Shown here one piece after another: positions 56,814 through 64,000 of a stretch of 64,000 bases of DNA. A model generated the notes under the pieces. It had not been told where the DNA came from. It ran no database searches and saw only the letters and a program-made list of their open reading frames with translations. Source of the DNA: Streptomyces aurantiogriseus (lineage in GTDB: Bacteria; Actinomycetota; Actinomycetes; Streptomycetales; Streptomycetaceae); the NCBI RefSeq assembly GCF_014649375.1, contig NZ_BMSX01000002.1, forward strand, positions 380,619 through 444,618. Reading direction: 5' to 3'. Within the stretch, counting starts at the first letter, position 1. Each line of letters begins with the position of its first letter. The translations under genes and the position numbers were made by a program.

Positions 56814-57887
56814 TTGACCACCACTACCCCCCCTCAGCAGGTCTCCGGGCCGTCCGCCTGGCGCGGCGACGAGCTGTCCAAGTCCTCCGAGTGGATATAC
56901 GTCCTCAGTGACGCCGAGCGCGCTGAGCTGGAAAACCTGGGTCGGCGCTTCGTCGCAGACGACCCCGACCTGCGCACCGTCACCGCCGCCGACTACCCGT
57001 TCGACGCCTGTCGTGCCCTCAACAACGAGTGCGCCGCACAGATGGATGCCGGCCGGGGCTTCGTCCTGGTGCGTGGGCTGCGCACCAAGGACTACGGCGA
57101 CACGATGGCGGCGGCCATCTTCTTCATCATGGGCCTGCACCTCGGCCAGCCGATCGGACAGAACCAGAGGGGCGACCTGCTCGACCACGTGATCGCCACG
57201 TCGAACAAGACGATGGCCGACGAGGGGGCGCTGCCTTCCCGCGTGCGCGACCGGCTGCCGTTCCACTCGGACAGCTCCGATGTCGTCGCCCTCATGTGTC
57301 TGCGTGGCGCCAAGGAGGGGGGAGCATCGAGCCTGGTCAGCGGTACCACGATCTACAACGAGATGCTGCGCCGTCGGCCGGATCTCGCTCCGCGGCTCTT
57401 CGACACCTACCACTGGGACTGGCGGCGTCAGGACCCCGACTCCCCGGAGCTGACGTACACCTCACCGATCATCAGCTACGTCGACGGCGTCTTCAGCACC
57501 TACGCCGGTAGCTCGATGATCTTCAGCGCTCAGGAGTACCCCAGCGTTCCCCGGCTGACGCCCGACCAGACCGCGGCGATCACCCTCTTCGACGAGATCT
57601 CGCAGGAGCCTGGCCTGCCGATCGACATGGATTTCCAGCCGGGTGACGTGCAGTGGCTGCTCAACTATGCCGCGCTGCACTCGCGCACCAGCTACATCGA
57701 CCACCCGCAGCCGGAGCGCCGTCGGCACCTGCTGCGTCTGTGGCTCAAGCGGGACGTCGGCCGTCCGCTGGCTCCCAAGTTCGGCAAGCACGTCGTCGAA
57801 ATGGGTGAGCCCACCGCACCGCTGGTGCCAGGCGGCCGGTTCCGCATCGCCGACGCCGTCACCGTCAACGACGACTGGGGCGTGTGA
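56814..57887 (+). CDS. TauD/TfdA-family Fe(II)/2-oxoglutarate dioxygenase
   Basis: 357 residues. The iron facial triad is visible as His-x-Asp in LPFHSDSSDVV and the distal His in LHSRTSYIDHP, with the 2-oxoglutarate Arg in RRRHLLRLWLKR. Length and motif order fit the TauD/TfdA family. TTG start at 56814 with GAGGAG nine bases upstream; no better start was seen. The family hydroxylates taurine, aryl-oxyacids, carnitine precursors or other small acids. It shares an upstream element with the formamidase and TauE genes 3 kb away, suggesting a pathway that frees an amide or sulfonate. Substrate unknown. Confidence 0.85.
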   Translation: MTTTTPPQQVSGPSAWRGDELSKSSEWIYVLSDAERAELENLGRRFVADDPDLRTVTAADYPFDACRALNNECAAQMDAGRGFVLVRGLRTKDYGDTMAAAIFFIMGLHLGQPIGQNQRGDLLDHVIATSNKTMADEGALPSRVRDRLPFHSDSSDVVALMCLRGAKEGGASSLVSGTTIYNEMLRRRPDLAPRLFDTYHWDWRRQDPDSPELTYTSPIISYVDGVFSTYAGSSMIFSAQEYPSVPRLTPDQTAAITLFDEISQEPGLPIDMDFQPGDVQWLLNYAALHSRTSYIDHPQPERRRHLLRLWLKRDVGRPLAPKFGKHVVEMGEPTAPLVPGGRFRIADAVTVNDDWGV

Positions 57888-58011
57888 CGCCGTACCTTCT
57901 CGGTTGCGGTCGTCGGCGTCCGCGGCTGATTCCGCAGTGACGCCGACCGATCCCTGGCAGGCAGGGCGGCGGACACCCAGCCGGCCAGGAAGGCAGCAAG
58001 CTCGTCGTACA

Positions 58012-58034
58012 GCATGAGCTCCGTCAGCTCATGC
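58012..58034. repeat. inverted repeat, 9-base arms
   Basis: GCATGAGCT (58012-58020), five bases, AGCTCATGC (58026-58034). First of three hairpins after the TauD-like gene. Confidence 0.8.
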
Positions 58035-58042
58035 GACGAACC

Positions 58043-58081
58043 GGCCCCTGCACCACGCTCGACGAGCGTGGTGCAGGGGCC
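58043..58081. terminator. 39-base hairpin with perfect 19-bp arms
   Basis: Arms GGCCCCTGCACCACGCTCG (58043-58061) and its complement (58063-58081) flank a single A. This is the strongest hairpin seen in the window, placed 155 bases after the TauD-like stop. There is no T-run, which is usual for Streptomyces terminators, so it may stop transcription from either side; a recombination or protein site is the alternative. Confidence 0.65.
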
Positions 58082-58106
58082 GTGGTATCGCCGAAGGCAA
58101 CCCTCG

Positions 58107-58142
58107 ACCGCCGTAGCCATTGCGCCACCTGGCTACGGCGGT
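58107..58142. repeat. inverted repeat, 12-base arms and 12-base loop
   Basis: ACCGCCGTAGCC (58107-58118) and GGCTACGGCGGT (58131-58142) pair perfectly. Third hairpin of the cluster, 25 bases after the 39-base one. Confidence 0.8.
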
Positions 58143-58213
58143 CCTCTGACGTTGCGAAGAAGTCCGCGAGCGCACCGGCAGGGGAGCGCGTCAGCAGTCC
58201 CGTTCCGCTCCAG

Positions 58214-58397
58214 CGGTTGTCCCGCCGACCTCGCAGGCGACATCGAGCAGGTCTGCGCACGGGGCGGCGCCGCCGACCCGACCACGGAGCAGTGGAGCAC
58301 CATCGTGCCCGAGGCCGACCATCGGCGAGTGTGCGGCTTCCCGCACGATTCGCCTGGCACGGCGGTTGTCGAGGCGGGTGGTCGCCCGGCAGCTTGA
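58214..58397 (+). pseudogene. probable C-terminal remnant of a WD40-repeat protein
   Basis: The frame ending at 58397 reads DLAGDIEQVCARGGAADPTTEQWSTIVPEADHRRVC near its end. Streptomyces WD40 proteins characteristically finish with a helix, a Thr/Glu-Trp stretch and a P-x-x-x-R-x-x-C tail like this. The repeats themselves are absent upstream, where hairpins and unrelated sequence intervene, so only a short tail has survived. Weak call. Confidence 0.35.
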
Positions 58398-58687
58398 GTA
58401 GCTGTCCGGACGGTGGCCAGGATGTGAACCGCGTCAGGTAAGCGCGTTGACGACCGCGTCGGTGTCCAGCCCTCATACGGCAGTAGCGCGTCGACCTCTC
58501 CGCCGTCCGGCGACCGCCGAGCAGGTCGCGCCGGCCAGGATCCAGTCGTCATACCCGGCGGAAAACGTCCGTCGAGTTGGTCCTCGGCCGGACGGTCCAC
58601 GGCCGTCAGGACGACGAGCGCGTGCGGGAACACCGAGGGCCTGGCGTCGGTGGCACCGTGCCGCAGTGGGAACCGGCGCCTGTTTTC

Positions 58688-59830
58688 TCAGCGCCGGGGG
58701 CGGAGCTCGCGGAAGTCGGACTTGCGGATCTTTCCATGGACGCCCTTCACACCGTCGACGACCTGGGAGATCGCGAAGTCGCCTGCCGCGCTGAGGTACG
58801 CCATCGCCAGATGGCGGTCGATGCGGTAGTCGGTTGTGAGCAGGTCCAGCGCGCAGCGCACGCAGTCGCTCATCGCCTCGTCCAGGTCCTCGTCCAAGCC
58901 GATCGGCACGAGGTATTCGTCTGTCTCGGCAAAAGGGGCGACGCGGCCGTGGCCCGGCCGCAGAGCCGCACCGCCGGGCACCAACTCGAGCTTCACGGTG
59001 GTGCGCAACGACGCCTCGAACGCGGTGAGGGCGATCTCGCCGTCGCCCTGTGCGAAGTGCGGGTCCCCGAAGTAGACCAGCGCGTCGTCGACCTGCACCG
59101 GAAGGAACAGTGTGGCGCCCTCGCCGAGCAGGGAGACGTCGAGGTTGCCGCCGTGACGCCCGGGCGGCACCGAGTGAGGCCGGGTGCTCCCGGGCACCGC
59201 CACGCCCATCACGCCGAGAAACGGCCGCAGCGGGAAGCGCAGTGAGCCGCGGGAGGGATCCATCGGGTCCACCGCCATCCGGCCCCACGCGCCGTGGCGA
59301 TCCGCGTGTGCGGTCGCGAAGGTGAACACGGGACCGGGCAGCGACGGCATCTCGCCGGGGAGCGCGCCGAAGCCATGCCGTGCGGAGACCATGCCGTACG
59401 GAACTCGCGGTGTGAGGCCGAGGATGGTCACGGCGAGCAGATCGCCGGGCCGGGCACCGGCCACAGCTATCGGACCGGTGACCAGGTGCGGCCCGTCGTC
59501 ATCGAAGTCGTGCGCCATGCCGGAGTCCGCCACCTGCTGGGCGTCGTCGAGGACATGCGCGCCGCTGACGCCGTAACGGGCGAAGAACTCACGTGGGTTG
59601 CGGTCCTGGTCCTCCAGAACTCCCTCGTGGCTGAGCGTGTCGACCGTGACGACGGAACCCGGTCGCACGACCGCGCACGGTGAGTCCGCCTCGCACGGGA
59701 GACGCCCCCACAGGGTGTTCCCAGGCGTGGCCGGGACGTAGGTCGTCGACGCGATCGCTCCGTGGCCGGGCTGGAGGACGGGGAAGCCGGTTGCGGCAAC
59801 GTCGAGGAGGGGGGAGCCGGTCGCTGGCAT
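58688..59830 (-). CDS. acetamidase/formamidase-family hydrolase
   Basis: 380 residues from ATG at 59828-59830 (AAAGG seven bases upstream; an in-frame GTG is two codons earlier). The family hydrolyses formamide, acetamide or related short amides to ammonia and acid. Seen are VRPGSVVTVDTLSHEG, GPIAVAGARPGDLLAVTIL, HGGNLDVSLLGEGATLFLPV and YFGDPHFAQGDGE, all family landmarks. It faces the TauE-type exporter across a 140-base shared control region holding the second copy of the 24-base element. The substrate could be an amide in the pathway of the neighbouring oxygenases. Confidence 0.92.
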   Translation of the reverse strand: MPATGSPLLDVAATGFPVLQPGHGAIASTTYVPATPGNTLWGRLPCEADSPCAVVRPGSVVTVDTLSHEGVLEDQDRNPREFFARYGVSGAHVLDDAQQVADSGMAHDFDDDGPHLVTGPIAVAGARPGDLLAVTILGLTPRVPYGMVSARHGFGALPGEMPSLPGPVFTFATAHADRHGAWGRMAVDPMDPSRGSLRFPLRPFLGVMGVAVPGSTRPHSVPPGRHGGNLDVSLLGEGATLFLPVQVDDALVYFGDPHFAQGDGEIALTAFEASLRTTVKLELVPGGAALRPGHGRVAPFAETDEYLVPIGLDEDLDEAMSDCVRCALDLLTTDYRIDRHLAMAYLSAAGDFAISQVVDGVKGVHGKIRKSDFRELRPRR

Positions 59831-59926
59831 GGCCACACCTTTCGTGGAACGGATGGCCCGACGCTATGAACGTCTCGTTGCCGTGGTGTTTCGCGCGGGG
59901 GTCCACACAGTAACTATGTCTCGTAT

Positions 59927-59950
59927 GTCAATATGGCATCTCGTAATAGG
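59927..59950 (-). promoter_or_regulatory. shared regulatory element, copy 2 (formamidase/TauE divergent region)
   Basis: Minus-strand match to 56487-56510 with the core TATTACGAGATGCCAT. The same region holds a direct repeat TCTCGTA at 59919-59925 and 59939-59945, 20 bases apart. The element lies between the divergent genes, 20-100 bases from each start, so it could serve either or both. Confidence 0.7.
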
Positions 59951-59971
59951 TTGCTGCACAGGGAGAGTCCG

Positions 59972-60718
59972 ATGGACGTCGGCGACGTTGTTCTCATGGG
60001 CGGTGCCGGCTTCGTCGGTGGGTTCGTCAACTCCATAGCCGGCGGTGGGTCGCTGATCCTCTTCCCCGCCCTGGTCGCAGGAGGGCTGGGCACGGTGGCT
60101 GCCAACGTCACCAACTCCGTGGCGCTCTGGCCGGGCTACCTGGGCAACGTCGCGGCACTCCGGGGGGCGTCCCGCCCACCCTCCGCGACCTCGCCGGCGG
60201 TGGTGTCCGCAGTGGGTGCCGCCGCTGGATGCGCGCTGCTGCTGCTCACCCCGACGCGCATCTTCTCGGTCGCAGTGCCGTTCCTCGTGCTCGGTGCCAG
60301 TGCCCTCTTCGCCTTCCAGCCCTGGTTGCGGGCACTGCTCGGCGCCGCTCACGGTGACCACCGCGTGAAGCTCTACGCGGGAGTACTCGTCGGCGCGGTC
60401 TACGGCGGTTACTTCGGAGGCGGGCTGGGAGTGATCCTGCTGGCGCTGCTCGGCCTGACGTTGCCCGCTCCGCTGGCCGAGGTCAACGTAGTCAAGGGGA
60501 CGTTGCAGCTGGTCGTGGCCAGTGTGTCGCTCGTCGTGTTCGCGTTGTTCGGCCCCGTGCACTGGGTGATCGCGCTGGTTGTCGCGCCGTCGTCCCTTGC
60601 CGGCGGAGTGCTCGGCGGCCGGCTGGCGAGGAGGTTGAGGGAGCCGGTGCTGCGTGCCGCCGTGGTCGGCTTCGGCGTGCTGGCCGGCGTCTGGCTGGGT
60701 ATCCGCGCTTTCGGCTGA
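59972..60718 (+). CDS. TauE/SafE-family anion exporter
   Basis: 248 residues from ATG at 59972 (GGGAG seven bases upstream). About seven to eight membrane helices with the family motifs GGFVNSIAGGGSLILFPAL and VGAVYGGYFGGGLGVILLAL, repeated in two halves. The family exports sulfite, sulfoacetate or other organic anions. It is divergent from the formamidase; exporting an acid or sulfite released by the TauD-type dioxygenase is an attractive but unproven link. Confidence 0.9.
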   Translation: MDVGDVVLMGGAGFVGGFVNSIAGGGSLILFPALVAGGLGTVAANVTNSVALWPGYLGNVAALRGASRPPSATSPAVVSAVGAAAGCALLLLTPTRIFSVAVPFLVLGASALFAFQPWLRALLGAAHGDHRVKLYAGVLVGAVYGGYFGGGLGVILLALLGLTLPAPLAEVNVVKGTLQLVVASVSLVVFALFGPVHWVIALVVAPSSLAGGVLGGRLARRLREPVLRAAVVGFGVLAGVWLGIRAFG

Positions 60719-60880
60719 CCACAGCCGCTGCGGGGAGGGCCGGTGGGTGCGCCGGCCGAGCACCCACCGGCCACCGCGCTGGTCCCATGGTGAACGTCGC
60801 GCCCGCTGGTGGACCCGTGCGGCAGCCGGCTGGTAACCAGGAGGCCGGCCGACGGAGGTGGTCCGCCGGCCGGCCGGGGC

Positions 60881-63103
60881 TCAGAGGTCGAGGACCAGTC
60901 GGTCGCCCTGGCAGCGGCCGACGCAGATCATCATCGTGCGCCCGGCAAGGCGTTCCTCGTCGCTGAGCACGGAATCCCGGTGCTCCGGTGTACCGGCGAG
61001 CACACGGGTCTCGCAGGCGCCGCAGTATCCCTTCTCGCAGTCGTAGGACAGGCCGCTGACGTTGTCGCGCAGGACCTCGATGAGGCGGCGGTCGGCCGGC
61101 ACGGTGAGGGTGACCCCCGTGCGCGCCAACTGGACTTCGAAGGCGCGGTTGTCCGCCGCGTCGAACGCCGTCTCGAGGTCGTCGCCGGCGGCGAAGCGTT
61201 CCAGGTGCAGCCGGTCGGTGAGGCCCAGGCTGGAGCACTCACGCTCGACGGCCGCCAGCATCGGTCCCGGCCCGCACGCGTAGACGGCGGTGCCGGCATC
61301 CAGCCCGCCCAGCAGCCGGGGGAGGTCCGGCAGCCCGGCCTCGTCCTGCGGGAGGAGGGTGAGTGCGTCACCGGCGACGGTGGCGAGCTCGTCGGCGAAC
61401 GCCATCGTCGAGCGGGTGCGTCCGCCGTACACGACCGTGAAGGGCGTGCCGCGTCCGGCGGCCTCGCGGACCATGGCGAGGATCGGTGTGACGCCGATGC
61501 CGCCGGCGAGGAACAGGTAGGACGGCGCCGGCCTGAGCGGGAAGTGGTTGCGTGGCCCGCGTACCGCGAACGTGACTCCGGGGCGGGCGAGTTCGTGGAG
61601 TTCGACCGATCCGCCCCGGCCCTTCGGCTCGTGGAGGACGCCGATGCGCCACGTCGTGGCGTCGGCGGGATCGCCACACAGCGAGTACTGGCGCAGCCTG
61701 CCCGAGGGCAGACGCAGCTCGACGTGGGCGCCGGGCTGCCAGGCGGGCAGTTCGCCTCCGTCCGGCAGGCCGAGGTCGACGGCGACGACGCCGTCGGCCG
61801 CGGCACGCACCGCGGTCACCCGCAGCGGGGTGGGCGTGGCCAGCGCGCGGACAGAGCCTGCCGCCGCGGTCGCCCGGGGGCCGGGCGTGAAGACCGCGGG
61901 GACCGCGTCCCAGCCGGACTGGTTGCCGCGCGTGGGGTAGGGGACGAGCCCCTCCTCGATCACCCGGTAGTCGGGCAGCCGGGTCAGGACCTGCGTCATC
62001 ATCGCGCGGAACATGGCCCGGGCGAGGTGCGCGCCGGCGCACCGGTGCGATCCGATCCCGAAGCTGAGGTGCCGGCCGGCGTCGCGGTCCAGTCGTACCT
62101 GCTCGGGGTCGGGGAACACGGCGGGGTCGTGGTTCGCGGCGACCCACGGGATCAGCACCCGGTCGCCCGCGTGCATCGGGCAGCCACCGACCTCGACGTC
62201 CTGGGTGACCGTGCGCGCCATCGACTGCGACGGGGCGAACGCGCGGAGGAACTCCTCGGTCGCGGTGTCCAGCAGATCGGGGGAGTCGATCAGCCGCTGG
62301 CGCTGCTCGGGGTGGCGAGCGAGGTGGACGAGGGTCGATCCGGTCAGGGAGGTGGTGGTGTCGACGCCGCCGGCGATGAGCAGGCCGATCACCGACACCA
62401 GCTCGTCCTCGCCGAACTCGCTGCCGTCGTCGTGCCGGGCGGCCACCAGCGTGCTGACCCCGTCGGGCCTCGGCTCCACCCGCCGCTCGGCGATCAGCTC
62501 GCGGATGCGCTGGTCCATGTAGGCCAGTCCGGCGGCCCCCCTCGCGGCGCGCTCGCTGCCGGCCGGTGCGGCGAAGATGTCGTGGATCGGCCCGGCGAGC
62601 TTCGCCCAGTCCTCCTCGGGGAAACCGAGCCAGTCCAAAGTCACCGCGGCCGGCAGCGGGTTGGTGAGGTCGCGCACGAGGTCACAGGAGCCGAGCTCGA
62701 TGAACTCGTCCACGATGCGGGCGGCGTGGCGCTCGATCATGGGGACCAAGTGCTCGACCGCCTCCGGGGTCAGCAGCGGGTTGATCAGTTTCCGGTACTC
62801 GGTCGACCTCGGCGGGTCGAGCTCGATCGGATACTGCTCCAGCCCGGGTCCTTTGGGGATGACGATGCCGACGCCCTGGCCGCCGTGGTCGCTGCGGGCC
62901 GAGGAGAACGTCTCGTCGTCGCGGGCGATGCGGGCCACGTCGGCGTACCGCGTCGTGTAGTGGAAGCCGCCGTGGGCGGCGGAGCGGCCCACCGGGCAGC
63001 TCTCGCGGAAACGCGCGTAGTAGGCGACCGGGTCGGCGTTGGCCTCGTCGGAATGGTGGTCGAAGTCGGTGTCGGCGGGCATGAAGTCGGTGTCGGCGGA
63101 CAT
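60881..63103 (-). CDS. self-sufficient cytochrome P450-reductase fusion (CYP116B layout)
   Basis: 740 residues in one frame. P450 part (1 to about 410): ExxR at 284-287, I-helix AGGVDTT at 244-250, heme-ligand loop FGIGSHRCAG with Cys355. A linker then leads to a phthalate-family reductase: FMN motif RQYS (471-474), NAD motif GGIGVTP (534-540), CGPGPM (610-615), and a C-terminal 2Fe-2S ferredoxin with C689-x4-C694-x2-C697 and Cys727. Only NAD(P)H and oxygen would be needed. ATG at 63101-63103 was chosen over an Arg-rich upstream extension. CYP116B enzymes oxidise aromatics, alkanes or thiocarbamates; substrate here is unknown. The reductase half is close to the VanB-like protein at 51021. Confidence 0.95.
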   Translation of the reverse strand: MSADTDFMPADTDFDHHSDEANADPVAYYARFRESCPVGRSAAHGGFHYTTRYADVARIARDDETFSSARSDHGGQGVGIVIPKGPGLEQYPIELDPPRSTEYRKLINPLLTPEAVEHLVPMIERHAARIVDEFIELGSCDLVRDLTNPLPAAVTLDWLGFPEEDWAKLAGPIHDIFAAPAGSERAARGAAGLAYMDQRIRELIAERRVEPRPDGVSTLVAARHDDGSEFGEDELVSVIGLLIAGGVDTTTSLTGSTLVHLARHPEQRQRLIDSPDLLDTATEEFLRAFAPSQSMARTVTQDVEVGGCPMHAGDRVLIPWVAANHDPAVFPDPEQVRLDRDAGRHLSFGIGSHRCAGAHLARAMFRAMMTQVLTRLPDYRVIEEGLVPYPTRGNQSGWDAVPAVFTPGPRATAAAGSVRALATPTPLRVTAVRAAADGVVAVDLGLPDGGELPAWQPGAHVELRLPSGRLRQYSLCGDPADATTWRIGVLHEPKGRGGSVELHELARPGVTFAVRGPRNHFPLRPAPSYLFLAGGIGVTPILAMVREAAGRGTPFTVVYGGRTRSTMAFADELATVAGDALTLLPQDEAGLPDLPRLLGGLDAGTAVYACGPGPMLAAVERECSSLGLTDRLHLERFAAGDDLETAFDAADNRAFEVQLARTGVTLTVPADRRLIEVLRDNVSGLSYDCEKGYCGACETRVLAGTPEHRDSVLSDEERLAGRTMMICVGRCQGDRLVLDL

Positions 63104-63162
63104 GGTGGGCACGCTCCACGTGCTCGGGCCTTGTGCGCGGTGTTGTCCGGCCGCGCCACCGG

Positions 63163-63173
63163 ATGTCTGACAT
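63163..63173. promoter_or_regulatory. palindrome upstream of the P450 fusion gene
   Basis: ATGTC-T-GACAT is a perfect 11-base palindrome 60 bases before the P450 start, with the same odd-centred form as CAATAC-T-GTATTG at 56481. It may be an operator for the P450 gene. Confidence 0.45.
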
Positions 63174-63256
63174 GCCTCAGGCGTCGGCCACCCTAAGGTG
63201 TCTCGCCGCGTGCGACAACGTCTCATGGAAGGCGCTCAGAGCCTCGTGGAAGACGA

Positions 63257-64000
63257 TCAGAAGGTCAGTACGGCTTTGCCGACCGCGCCGGACCGGACGG
63301 CCGCGACGGCCTCGTCGATCTGCTCGAACGGGAAGTAGGTGATCATCTTCTCGACCGGGAACCGGCCCTTGGCGTTGAGCGCGAGCAGCTGCGGCAGAAA
63401 CAGCTGCGGCAGGCTGGACCCGGCGATGATGCCGGTGACGGAGCGCCCGTTGAGGATGCTGCGCCATTCGAAGCTCATCGACTCGCTGGGGCCGATACCG
63501 ATGACACCGGCGCGACCGAGCGGTCCCAGAGCCTCCACCGCGGTGCGCAGGACGTCCTCGCGTCCCGTCGTGTCGATCACGAAGTCGAAGCCCTCGGGGA
63601 CGAGGGCGGCCAGCTGCCCGGCGGTGTCCCCGGCCGAGGAGTCGACGGTGTGCGTGGCGCCGAAGCCGCGGGCCGCCTCGAGCTTGGCCGGGTTCACGTC
63701 GACGGCGGCGACGACCGCGCAACTGCTCAAGCCGGCGGCGATGATGGCGGCCACGCCGACAGCCCCGGCCCCGAACACCGCGATCGACTGGCCGGGGCGC
63801 GGCTGCAGCACGTTGAGCACGCCGCCGGCTCCGGTCTGGAAGCCGCATCCGAAGGGGCCGGCCCGCAGCAGGTCCAGTGACGGGTCGATCTTCACGACCG
63901 CCCGCTCCGGTGCGACGGCGTGACTGGCGAACGATGACTGGCCCAGGAAGTGGGCGTTGACCTCCCGCCCCTGGTGGGTCACCGCGGTGGAGCCGTCGGG
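63257..64000 (-). CDS. zinc-type NAD(P) alcohol dehydrogenase, C-terminal part (cut by window edge)
   Basis: 247 residues are visible; the N-terminal zinc-binding part lies right of the window. The nucleotide-binding core reads PGQSIAVFGAGAVGVAAIIAA and the last part VEALGPLGRAGVIGIG, in the MDR family closest to aryl/benzyl alcohol dehydrogenases (opening CGFQTGAG catalytic-domain segment). It ends 153 bases before the P450 fusion on the same strand, so it lies upstream and may share a transcript. It would oxidise an alcohol made by the oxygenases. Substrate unknown. Confidence 0.9.
   Translation of the reverse strand, partial: PDGSTAVTHQGREVNAHFLGQSSFASHAVAPERAVVKIDPSLDLLRAGPFGCGFQTGAGGVLNVLQPRPGQSIAVFGAGAVGVAAIIAAGLSSCAVVAAVDVNPAKLEAARGFGATHTVDSSAGDTAGQLAALVPEGFDFVIDTTGREDVLRTAVEALGPLGRAGVIGIGPSESMSFEWRSILNGRSVTGIIAGSSLPQLFLPQLLALNAKGRFPVEKMITYFPFEQIDEAVAAVRSGAVGKAVLTF

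Larger units (their letters stand above)
57888..58687. other. 800-bp region with three hairpins and a likely WD40 remnant
   Basis: No intact gene. Three inverted repeats in a row (58012-58034, 58043-58081, 58107-58142) are listed separately. From about 58214 to 58397 a plus-strand frame resembles the C-terminal end of a Streptomyces WD40-repeat protein. Other frames on both strands are shadows of the inverted repeats and have no domain. The right end, 58400-58687, is featureless. Confidence 0.6.

Overview
The window looks like a chromosomal segment of a Streptomyces-type actinomycete. It is very GC-rich with strong third-position GC bias, many GTG starts and ATGA/GTGA start-stop overlaps. It opens with a tkt-tal-zwf-opcA-pgi-gnd pentose phosphate operon in the gene order I know from Streptomyces, and it carries Streptomyces-style regulators (MmyB-domain protein, XRE plus ImmA pair, IclR, MarR, PaaX, NarL-type two-component system). 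No tRNA, rRNA, CRISPR array or intact insertion sequence was seen.

Layout. 1-7492 (minus): pentose phosphate operon; gnd is cut by the left edge. 7649-16769: AraC regulator, secreted GH16 beta-glucanase behind tandem LacI-type operators, a 47-bp minisatellite, an MMPL exporter, VOC and GNAT proteins, a two-component system and an IclR regulator. 16893-22379: a MarR-controlled set (SDR, amidohydrolase, CoA ligase, MaoC hydratase) matching the CoA-dependent, retro-Claisen route for hydroxycinnamates, then a PaaX-type regulator.

22450-41102: a glycan-use locus with two Tat-exported phosphoesterases, GH2 beta-galactosidase, an alkaline-phosphatase-superfamily phosphodiesterase, a sugar ABC importer (two permeases and a Tat lipoprotein), PfkB kinase, DeoR regulator, GH4, GH38 and GH29 enzymes. 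Together they could trim, import and catabolise a galactose/mannose/fucose-containing, perhaps phosphorylated, glycoconjugate. 41406-47395: ATP-grasp enzyme, metallophosphoesterase plus Sfp-type phosphopantetheinyl transferase, a small unknown protein, ImmA protease with a TTA codon, a double-HTH XRE regulator, and a stand-alone MmyB-domain protein behind a 32-bp concentric dyad.

47436-53220 (minus): a nitrate/sulfonate/taurine-type ABC importer and a VanA/VanB-like Rieske oxygenase system with a 68-residue Cys-rich protein translationally coupled between oxygenase and reductase. It could continue aromatic catabolism from the hydroxycinnamate genes. 53221-58687 is patchy and gene-poor: an orphan xylose-type binding protein, a truncated and frameshifted SpoIIE-type phosphatase/ATPase, a TauD-like dioxygenase, a likely WD40 remnant and a cluster of hairpins; it looks like a rearranged accessory region. 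58688-64000: formamidase-type hydrolase, TauE-type exporter, a self-sufficient P450-reductase fusion of the CYP116B layout, and a zinc alcohol dehydrogenase cut by the right edge. A shared 24-bp element upstream of the TauD-like gene and between the formamidase and TauE genes suggests these are one regulon.
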